From: an uncultured archaeon
GTDB lineage: Archaea > Thermoproteota > Nitrososphaeria > Nitrososphaerales > CALBXV01
Assembly (NCBI GenBank): GCA_937890045.1
Contig: CALBXV010000254.1
Span: 1-5,143, forward strand
Direction: 5' to 3'
DNA length: 5,143 nt
Positions 1-5,143 of this stretch are shown here, piece by piece (the first letter of the stretch is position 1; every line of letters begins with the position of its first letter). The notes under the pieces are model-generated. The model ran no database searches, was not told the DNA's origin, and worked only from the letters and a program-made list of their open reading frames with translations. The position numbers were made by a program, and so were the translations under genes.

Positions 1-157
1 GTTTTTTCCCACTTGCTGGTGCCATACACATTCTATCTTCAAAGTAATCATACATTTGATTTAACTTTTCTAATCGTTCACCACTAAATGTATTATTTAA
101 TAGTTCACGAAGTTTAACCCAATTTTGTTGGATTTGTTCAGGTGTTAACTGTTTCAT
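1..157 (-). CDS. Partial N-terminus of a probable phage HD-domain phosphohydrolase
   Basis: The first 52 codons of a gene that runs off the left edge of the window are visible. The start is the ATG at 157-155, with a good Shine-Dalgarno GGAG at 166-169 eight bases upstream. The visible protein begins MKQLTPEQIQ, continues as an amphipathic helical region, and ends with FEDRMCMAPASGKK. From memory of phage proteins, this short helical lead followed by F-E-D-R-M and A-P-A-S-G-K matches the extreme N-terminus of a family of HD-superfamily hydrolases common in marine tailed phages, where the metal-binding His and His-Asp residues follow directly. Those catalytic residues lie outside the window, so the function is inferred. 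HD proteins of this kind act on nucleotides or other phosphoesters in the cytoplasm. The gene sits 26 bases downstream of the GT-A glycosyltransferase stop and is probably in the same message. An unrelated helical protein remains possible. Confidence 0.5.
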   Translation of the reverse strand, partial: MKQLTPEQIQQNWVKLRELLNNTFSGERLEKLNQMYDYFEDRMCMAPASGKK

Positions 158-165
158 TTTCTAAT

Positions 166-169
166 CTCC
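166..169 (-). promoter_or_regulatory. Ribosome binding site of the HD-like gene
   Basis: GGAG on the minus strand, eight bases before the ATG at 157-155 and inside the only intergenic gap of the window (158-183). It fixes the start of the partial left-edge gene, which would otherwise rest on little visible protein. The AT-rich bases CTAAT (161-165) and ATTAG (174-178) flank it and could pair weakly around it, but five A/T-rich pairs are too few to call a structure. Confidence 0.6.
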
Positions 170-183
170 ATTTATTAGTTATT

Positions 184-1029
184 CTAATTCTTTTGTGAGT
201 CTTTATAAGCTTTTTTCATATTATATTTAAACTCTTTTATCATTCCAATGTTCGTACCATCAGGACCTTGTGCCATCATTTCTTTTCTAACACTTACATA
301 CTCTGGCCATCTTGACATTAATTTTTCGTGTTCCTTATTGTGGAAATCAGCATCTCTATATAGAGAACATCCACCCTCTTGATATGAACCCCAATGTGCT
401 GAATATAAATCTGTTCTTCTATTTGTATAACCTCGTGTTAAATACTCCAACATAAAATTAGCATCCTCACCAACTTGACACCAATCCCAAAGTATTTCAT
501 CTCGTATGTTTTTTAATTTTTTACCATCAATACAATGCATAGAATTAAAAAATATATTATCTGCTATAGAACCTAATGGTGGTAAGTTAGTTCTTCTATG
601 TCCTATATGTAATAAAGTTTCTTCCTTATCAAACCACTCATTAAACTGAGCAAACATTTCTACGAAGTCTCTATATTCCATTTTCCATTTGGACATTGGT
701 TTACCATCTTCCTTTAATACATCAGGAATGTATACATCATTAATTCTTAAATCACCATAGTACTTTCTATTTCTTCTATAAAAAATAACATCATCATCCC
801 ACATACAAAATCTCTGTTCATCAGCGTGGTATATAATTTCTTTCCTAACTTTTGAAATTCTATCAAGTTCATCAGGTAGTACTAAATATTCTGCATCATA
901 TTTGTATAAATCTTTTTCTCTTTCGTGTATTACGAAACAAACTTTTTCTTGTAATTGACTTGGTAGATTATCCCAAGTTACTTGTTCCTCAGGCCTTCCA
1001 AGTGTAGGTATATAAATTTTATCAATCAT
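184..1029 (-). CDS. GT-A-like glycosyltransferase, TET-associated (TAGT-like)
   Basis: A 281-residue cytoplasmic protein with the layout of a GT-A sugar transferase. It opens with a beta strand, KIYIPTLGRP (4-13), typical of the nucleotide-sugar-binding first strand. WDDDV (77-81) follows strand RFCMW and is a good DxD-type motif for holding metal and the UDP or GDP sugar. GEDANFMLEYLTRGY (187-201) resembles the acidic catalytic-base region followed by a helix. No signal peptide or membrane segment is visible. The I-P-T/S-x-G-R start and overall size recall the TET-associated glycosyltransferases that decorate hydroxymethylated cytosine in phage DNA. That subfamily call is from pattern memory and is weaker than the GT-A call. 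The ATG at 1029 overlaps the upstream GT-B gene by eight bases (ATGATTGA) and has GGGGA at 1036-1040 six bases ahead, so it is translationally coupled. A transferase acting on glycan or protein is the alternative. Confidence 0.68.
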   Translation of the reverse strand: MIDKIYIPTLGRPEEQVTWDNLPSQLQEKVCFVIHEREKDLYKYDAEYLVLPDELDRISKVRKEIIYHADEQRFCMWDDDVIFYRRNRKYYGDLRINDVYIPDVLKEDGKPMSKWKMEYRDFVEMFAQFNEWFDKEETLLHIGHRRTNLPPLGSIADNIFFNSMHCIDGKKLKNIRDEILWDWCQVGEDANFMLEYLTRGYTNRRTDLYSAHWGSYQEGGCSLYRDADFHNKEHEKLMSRWPEYVSVRKEMMAQGPDGTNIGMIKEFKYNMKKAYKDSQKN

Positions 1030-2170
1030 TTAAAATCCCCATTAGTTTTTGATTAAACAAATCCTCATAATATTCTAAATCTTTGGTTACTTCTTCATAC
1101 TTCTTTTTTATTTTTTCTAATTTTTTTATTCTAAGATTTTCTGGAGTACTAAGTCTATGTTTTATATCTTGAAAAGAAAAACATCTTTGCCAATTATCTG
1201 CAACTAACTGATTTTTTGAATCATAACCTTCCCACACTAATGGAATCGTATCACATGCTAATGCCTCATTATATCTTGAAGTTAAATGTTCTTCTTGTCC
1301 AGGCCAATTAAAACATAATGTATATTTACATTCTGCAATATATGGTAAAATGTTTGTCATATTTTTATCGAATTTATGTGTGTATTTAAAACCTTCAAAA
1401 TAACCAATTAAGTTATTACTTATACTCTCATCACCATTGATTTGTTTCAATATAATATGTCTTTTATCTTTTGATTCTTTACCAATAAACATTGGTTCAA
1501 CAAATTTAGTTTTTAGTTCTGCCCCATCTGTACCATATCGTACTATCTCACCATCTTTAAAATAATCTTTAATATTATAATCTTTCATCTCTGAAGTCAT
1601 ATCAATTTTAAATCTTTTTGATGTTCCCCAATATCCAAAATCTTTTTTCTTTGTTGTATCAAGATTTAATTTCTTAATGTTTAAATATTTTAGATGATGA
1701 ATACCACCAGGAAATTCACTCTCATCTATTCTATAAAATGTTAAATTAGGAATCATCTTAAATACTTTATCTCTATATAATTCTATTGTGTCTGCTTTAT
1801 CACTTGATAACAAAATAACTTTTCTTGGTTTAGGATTTTCTAAAAGAGCTTCTCTCAAGTATTGTACTAATCCCCAAGTTCTTCCCATTTGAAAATTAGA
1901 AATTCTACCATAGATATTATAAGCAAATTCTGCTTCACTTGGTATAATTAATACATCAGCATCTTTAATTCTTTGATAATCTCTTATAGTCTTTCTACTC
2001 TTTTCCCTCGATGGTAATGAACAATTATGTGTATCCATTGTTGGTGGCCAATCATCATTCTTCTCAATAAAATTATCCAACAAATGATACATAGAATCAA
2101 CAATATGATTTAATGGTTCACCTTTATAATATTCACTATTTCTCAATCTCGTTATAACTACTTTCTTCAT
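1022..2170 (-). CDS. GT-B-like glycosyltransferase, putative
   Basis: A 382-residue protein with two alpha/beta halves, as in GT-B glycosyltransferases. The N-terminal half has strand KKVVITRLR (2-10) at the very start, then DVLIIPS (72-78) and KVILLSS (117-123). The second half is introduced by FGYWGTSKR (178-186), and the strongest signature is SRYNEALACDTIPLVW (298-313), the E-A-x-A-C-x-T-I-P-L pattern typical of the donor-sugar-binding site of GT-B enzymes. A charged helical tail follows at about 349-373. Length is close to the phage T4 DNA alpha-glucosyltransferase (about 400 residues), but homology cannot be shown by eye. The reading frame extends to an ATG at 2227, but the ATG at 2170 is chosen: it forms an ATGA overlap with the PLP gene stop (2167-2170) and places the first Rossmann strand at residue 2. 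The extra 19 residues look unstructured and would lie within the PLP gene. Donor and acceptor are unknown. DNA base glycosylation is inferred only from context. Confidence 0.62.
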   Translation of the reverse strand: MKKVVITRLRNSEYYKGEPLNHIVDSMYHLLDNFIEKNDDWPPTMDTHNCSLPSREKSRKTIRDYQRIKDADVLIIPSEAEFAYNIYGRISNFQMGRTWGLVQYLREALLENPKPRKVILLSSDKADTIELYRDKVFKMIPNLTFYRIDESEFPGGIHHLKYLNIKKLNLDTTKKKDFGYWGTSKRFKIDMTSEMKDYNIKDYFKDGEIVRYGTDGAELKTKFVEPMFIGKESKDKRHIILKQINGDESISNNLIGYFEGFKYTHKFDKNMTNILPYIAECKYTLCFNWPGQEEHLTSRYNEALACDTIPLVWEGYDSKNQLVADNWQRCFSFQDIKHRLSTPENLRIKKLEKIKKKYEEVTKDLEYYEDLFNQKLMGILND

Positions 2171-3006
2171 CCGCTTACATTCCAAAATAATGCTCCTGGT
2201 GAAGCGTGTTCTCTCATATATTTCCACGCCTTTGCATCATAATTACTAACCGATGGAAATGGTGGAGCATCTTCTTTCTTAACATTTTGTGGAAATGTTA
2301 ATGGACATTGATAAACCTTAGCTCTTCCGAAATCGCCTTTATGTCCTACAGAAACACAATGAAAATCTGCATCAGGCCATCCTTGTTGTAATCCTCTCGT
2401 AAGAGTACCGCTTGAACCTACCGTCCAAACTTCTTTTGGTTGTATTTCCATTTGTCGTGCAACTACCGCATAACTAGCAACTACCGCTGGATGATTCACT
2501 CCAATTGGAACAAGAAGTCTTTTCTCTGGATTTTCACTTGCATACTTTTTTGCATGACTTTCAGTTACATTTAACATCCCCATCTTTACCCAACGAAAAT
2601 CTACACCTTCCCTAATTGCATGTTTTTGTTGTTTAGTCAATTTGTCCAAAGACCTTTTTGCCATAAACACAACAGCTTTCTTTCCATATCGTTTTGCCAA
2701 TACCGATAATGCTATCTGAGCATGTCCAGTTGCAGGACAACTTCCATAAACTAATTCTTCAACTCCAGTTAAAGTACTGACTAAATAATCACTTGCTCTA
2801 ACTTTAGAACTGCCATTGATTAAGTCTTCTCTTACAACTTGGAATCCCTCATGTTCTTGAATAATAGGTGATGGTAATGGGTCTGTCCATTCTTTAGATA
2901 TCACATCTATGTATTCATCTATTTCATTTTGTATTAATATATTATTCTTCATTTGTTTCTCCTTTTCAAATTCATCTATTTCATTTTGTACAAATATATT
3001 AGACAT
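2167..3006 (-). CDS. PLP-dependent enzyme, fold type II (ACC deaminase / D-cysteine desulfhydrase / threonine synthase-like)
   Basis: The protein has 279 residues from the ATG at 3006, or 261 from the ATG at 2952. The core starts near residue 40 with DPLPSP, the usual T/P-L-x-P lead of this fold. VVREDLINGSSKVR (57-70) is the cofactor-lysine region, with K68 as the expected Schiff-base lysine. GSCPATGHAQIALSVLAKRYG (88-108) is the substrate-binding N/S-x-G-x-H/Q-type helix start seen in D-cysteine desulfhydrases. GSSGTLTRGL (197-206) is the glycine-rich phosphate cup. The family normally has about 320-340 residues, so this is a compact version with a short C-terminal end (FWNVSG), where a Ser may face the pyridine nitrogen. 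Expected chemistry is elimination, replacement or deamination on an amino acid. Which one cannot be told. It overlaps the upstream gene by eight bases (2999-3006) and the GT-B gene by four (2167-2170). Local GC looks higher than in its neighbours, hinting at separate origin. Confidence 0.8.
   Translation of the reverse strand: MSNIFVQNEIDEFEKEKQMKNNILIQNEIDEYIDVISKEWTDPLPSPIIQEHEGFQVVREDLINGSSKVRASDYLVSTLTGVEELVYGSCPATGHAQIALSVLAKRYGKKAVVFMAKRSLDKLTKQQKHAIREGVDFRWVKMGMLNVTESHAKKYASENPEKRLLVPIGVNHPAVVASYAVVARQMEIQPKEVWTVGSSGTLTRGLQQGWPDADFHCVSVGHKGDFGRAKVYQCPLTFPQNVKKEDAPPFPSVSNYDAKAWKYMREHASPGALFWNVSG
2913..2933 (-). repeat. Leader repeat, downstream copy
   Basis: Twenty-one bases identical to 2970-2990, exactly 57 bases (19 codons) away and in the same frame. 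Extended to 36 bases (2911-2946) the two copies still match at 30 positions by hand count. It encodes residues of NNILIQNEIDEY, following the second candidate start of the PLP gene at 2952. Confidence 0.85.
2959..2964 (-). promoter_or_regulatory. Strong internal Shine-Dalgarno for an alternative PLP gene start
   Basis: AAGGAG on the minus strand lies six bases before the in-frame ATG at 2952-2950 (residue 19 of the long form). This is the best ribosome binding site in the window and is better than the AAGGT (3013-3017) that precedes the ATG at 3006. It lies inside the coding sequence of the long form, where it encodes part of EKEKQ. The short form, 261 residues, may therefore be the main product, or both forms may be made. 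Confidence 0.6.
2970..2990 (-). repeat. Leader repeat, upstream copy
   Basis: First copy of the in-frame direct repeat, encoding residues of SNIFVQNEIDEF right after the ATG at 3006. With the second copy it gives a duplicated Q-N-E-I-D-E-aromatic peptide in front of the PLP domain. Most differences between the copies lie at the edges, and the QNEIDE codons are identical in both, which points to a fairly recent duplication. Confidence 0.85.
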
Positions 3007-4942
3007 TAAATACCTTTTTTAAGTAGTTATCAATTTGAACACTACGATACTTGTAGATTAAATTGTTTGGTAACTCATTTGAAACATTATCACCAATAAT
3101 ACCTACTGAACAAATCTCAACCCAATCTTTATCACTAAAAGAATCGTTCTGAAAGATTTTAAATTCTTTTGTGTTAAGTAAAGACTTTACATCATCTTCT
3201 AATTTATCATTGGGTTTAAATAATTGTCCAATTGTACCATCTAAATCTCTAACGACAAATTTCTTGTCATCAATTGGATCATCACTTATTAATCCGTTTG
3301 TAGTTTTATCTATATTGAAAAAATTAATTCCACAAAATCTTATTTCTGATTTGGTAATACCCGAGCAAGATAAAAAATGTTCACACTCTTCAGTTCCAAC
3401 TTCCATTGGATTTATATTAACCCAATTCAGTTTTGTATTCTTTAAAGAACAATGTCCAATAACATTGTCAAGATAGTTATATTTTTTAAGTATAGAATTT
3501 GTTCTATCTTTTACTTTTTTAGTTAACATAGCTTCTATCAACCTACTCTTATAATTAATTTTCTCAATAGTATTATCACTAACAAAATACTTAGTTAACA
3601 ATTCAATTATATTAGTTTTGGAATTAACTTCATTTATAGCAGTACCCAATAATTTATCGAAACTATCATATAAAACAAATTTACCATTGTAGTGGATATT
3701 CTGTATAACTCTAATTTCCTTAATAGTAAAATCTTTTAGTGTTTCTCTTTGATACTTTAACAATAATGGAATCCATCTTTTTCCATCTTTAGTAATAATA
3801 CCCTTTTCAAAATACTTATTAATTCTTTTTAAGTCTTCATACCATCCCCAATTATCTAAAGCAGAATCAAAGTGGGGTAACATATCTTCATCATCGTGAG
3901 AGTATTTAATTTCCCCCCTTTTATCTCTATCAGCGTAGTTTTCCATTTCATTATCTAACTCCATCATAATTTCATTTGATGTTACATCAAGTACACCACC
4001 TCTACCATTTGCAGTTACATAACCACTCCTGGTTGCGTAACGAGATTGAAGAACCCAACCCAATATTTTAATACACTCTTCTTGTATAGGTTTAGCTCTC
4101 TTTCTAATTGGTGAGAGTATTGCTTTAATTTTTTGATTAATACTTTCGTTTAATTTGAAATTTTCTGGTTGTCCTTTTAAATACTTTAATTGAAACATAG
4201 ATAATACTTTGTTTGCAATCAAACTAATACCATTGGCAGGAACACCCTTTTCACCTGAATTAAGACTAAATGAATCTACATCATTAGTAGATGGTGCCCA
4301 AGAAACTCGATATAGATTTAGAATTTGTTCAAACGCAGTTAATAACTCATTGTCTGATTTAAAATTATGATTACTTACCCAATCTCTATACTTTTCTAAT
4401 TGTTCTAATACAAAAAAGTTTTGATTAAACAATTTTGGACTATAATAATCATCAATAATATCTTGTATTTTCATATCTCGTAAAACAATATCTTTAATTA
4501 CTTTATTGGTATGTTTATAATTAGCATCAACAAACTCACCAACCTCTGTTATAAATTCGAATTTAATAATTTTCGTACCAACTCTAAAAACATATTTATC
4601 AAATATAGGTTGATCTACAGCAAAATTTCTAAATGATAATCCTAATAAAAACATTTTAGTATTACGCATTAATCCATCTGATGTTCCCCATATACCTTTC
4701 TCTTCATCTATACATCTAATCGTAATCTCACCACCAAAATTAATCTCTATATTATTATCTATAACATAATTTGGTGTGATTAAATTTTTGTGTGTTAAAT
4801 GATTATCAATTTCTTCACAATGTATTTCTGCCTGTTCACCATCATGATCATTATCTCTTTGGTTTCCTGTACCTGTTAGAGATAAATCTTTTCCCCAAAA
4901 ATACATCATTGGTTTTCTTGGTGTTGTTTCAAAACTTGCCAT
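2999..4942 (-). CDS. Large protein of unknown family (647 residues)
   Basis: I do not recognise this protein. It is soluble by eye, with no signal peptide or membrane segment. The first 140 residues look beta-rich (INFGGEITIRCI at 67-78, YVFRVGTKIIKFEF at 117-130). The middle (about 170-300) is mostly helical with a basic patch IRKRAKP (279-285). Residues 305-316 are glycine-rich (RSGYVTANGRGG). An acidic stretch (326-355) leads to PHFDSALDNWGWYED (356-370), which contains an isolated HxD. Toward the C-terminus, His/Cys residues cluster (H497, C498, C520, H522, C526, C537), a possible metal site, and RDLDGT (565-570) resembles a HAD first motif without the rest of that fold. The ATG at 4942 has GGA about eight bases upstream and overlaps the previous stop in TAATG. 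The stop overlaps the PLP gene start by eight bases. This tight coupling suggests a shared role with the PLP and glycosyltransferase genes. No function is proposed with confidence. Confidence 0.85.
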   Translation of the reverse strand: MASFETTPRKPMMYFWGKDLSLTGTGNQRDNDHDGEQAEIHCEEIDNHLTHKNLITPNYVIDNNIEINFGGEITIRCIDEEKGIWGTSDGLMRNTKMFLLGLSFRNFAVDQPIFDKYVFRVGTKIIKFEFITEVGEFVDANYKHTNKVIKDIVLRDMKIQDIIDDYYSPKLFNQNFFVLEQLEKYRDWVSNHNFKSDNELLTAFEQILNLYRVSWAPSTNDVDSFSLNSGEKGVPANGISLIANKVLSMFQLKYLKGQPENFKLNESINQKIKAILSPIRKRAKPIQEECIKILGWVLQSRYATRSGYVTANGRGGVLDVTSNEIMMELDNEMENYADRDKRGEIKYSHDDEDMLPHFDSALDNWGWYEDLKRINKYFEKGIITKDGKRWIPLLLKYQRETLKDFTIKEIRVIQNIHYNGKFVLYDSFDKLLGTAINEVNSKTNIIELLTKYFVSDNTIEKINYKSRLIEAMLTKKVKDRTNSILKKYNYLDNVIGHCSLKNTKLNWVNINPMEVGTEECEHFLSCSGITKSEIRFCGINFFNIDKTTNGLISDDPIDDKKFVVRDLDGTIGQLFKPNDKLEDDVKSLLNTKEFKIFQNDSFSDKDWVEICSVGIIGDNVSNELPNNLIYKYRSVQIDNYLKKVFNV

Positions 4943-5143
4943 TATTTCTTTCCTTTGTAAAATACTAATATTGGTTCAAATTTTAAATAAGTACCATTTA
5001 CCTTTACCGAATTCTTAACTTTTTCCTGATCAACTCCGACCATAGATGTCATTAACATTTTTAATTTACCTTGATATTCACTACCCAAAGATTCTACAAT
5101 ATCAATACTATCTTGTTCCAACGGGTGATATTTTTTACCTATT
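4942..5143 (-). CDS. C-terminal end of an unrecognised protein
   Basis: An open frame enters from the right edge and stops at TAA 4944-4942, giving the last 66 residues or so. Visible segments are KKYHPLEQDSIDIVESLGSE, a Lys/Met-rich stretch KLKMLMTSMVGVDQEKVK, and the end VNGTYLKFEPILVFYKGKK, which alternates like a pair of beta strands. No known motif is recognised. The frame is supported by being the only uninterrupted one joining the next gene without a gap: its stop overlaps the ATG of the 647-residue gene by one base (TAATG), and the AAAGGAAAG that serves as that gene's ribosome binding site lies within its last codons (YKGKK). It is the most upstream gene visible in the block, so any promoter lies outside the window. 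Confidence 0.65.
   Translation of the reverse strand, partial: IGKKYHPLEQDSIDIVESLGSEYQGKLKMLMTSMVGVDQEKVKNSVKVNGTYLKFEPILVFYKGKK

Noticed and set aside
158..183. Possible hairpin or terminator in the 26-base gap (CTAAT 161-165 with ATTAG 174-178).
   Set aside because: There are only five pairs, four of them A-T, with the ribosome binding site in the loop and no G+C-rich stem or clear U-tract, so it does not support a terminator.
2171..2227. N-terminal extension of the GT-B gene from an ATG at 2227.
   Set aside because: It would overlap the PLP gene by 61 bases, and its 19 residues show no fold element, whereas the ATG at 2170 makes a tidy ATGA overlap and starts directly on the first beta strand.
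2999..3250. HAD phosphatase domain in the C-terminus of the 647-residue protein (RDLDGT at 565-570 and IIGDN at 615-619 resemble HAD motifs I and IV).
   Set aside because: About 50 residues separate the two motifs, too few for a HAD core, and motifs II and III are not visible. The match is probably chance, though a structure model would settle it.
3171..3476. A 101-residue open frame on the plus strand.
   Set aside because: It lies wholly antisense to the 647-residue gene, has no good ribosome binding site or recognisable motif, has a Ser/Leu-rich composition typical of a shadow of an AT-rich gene, and opposes the direction of every other gene.
3863..3876. HxD (H357-F-D359) in the 647-residue protein as the iron site of a TET/JBP-like 2-oxoglutarate dioxygenase.
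   Set aside because: The required downstream His and Arg with their usual strand context are not apparent, and a lone HxD is common by chance.
1..5143. T4-type late promoter (TATAAATA) or sigma70 promoter within the block.
   Set aside because: No exact late-promoter box was seen on the minus strand, and AT-rich near matches inside genes are expected by chance at this composition.

Overview
The window is AT-rich and fully coding. Six genes all run on the minus strand, read from base 5143 down to base 1, and the first and last are cut by the window edges. The packing is virus-like: successive genes overlap by 1, 8, 4 and 8 bases, and the only gap is 26 bases. Together with the gene types (an HD-hydrolase-like start, two glycosyltransferases, a PLP enzyme and a large protein of unknown family), this best fits an accessory block of a tailed phage genome, probably a marine T4-like or related uncultured virus. 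No structural or replication hallmark gene is present, so that assignment is inference.

In transcription order: (a) the 3' end of an unrecognised gene (4942-5143); (b) a 647-residue protein of unknown family (2999-4942); (c) a PLP-dependent enzyme of fold type II, of the ACC deaminase / D-cysteine desulfhydrase / threonine synthase kind (2167-3006), preceded by a duplicated leader with two plausible starts; (d) a GT-B-like glycosyltransferase, best started at 2170 (1022-2170); (e) a GT-A-like glycosyltransferase with a WDDD metal motif, resembling the TET-associated glycosyltransferases of phages (184-1029); (f) the 5' end of a gene that looks like a phage HD-domain phosphohydrolase (1-157).

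The tight coupling suggests one polycistronic message and a shared task. The best hypothesis is sugar-based modification of a phage product, most likely hypermodified DNA bases: two glycosyltransferases of different folds could add sugars, the PLP enzyme could supply or process an amino-acid-derived group, and the 647-residue protein could be an uncharacterised partner. Modification of a glycan or virion protein is the main alternative. The base-modifying enzyme that would create the hydroxymethyl acceptor (TET/JBP dioxygenase or hydroxymethylase) is not recognisable here. No promoter, terminator, tRNA, CRISPR array or mobile element was found.
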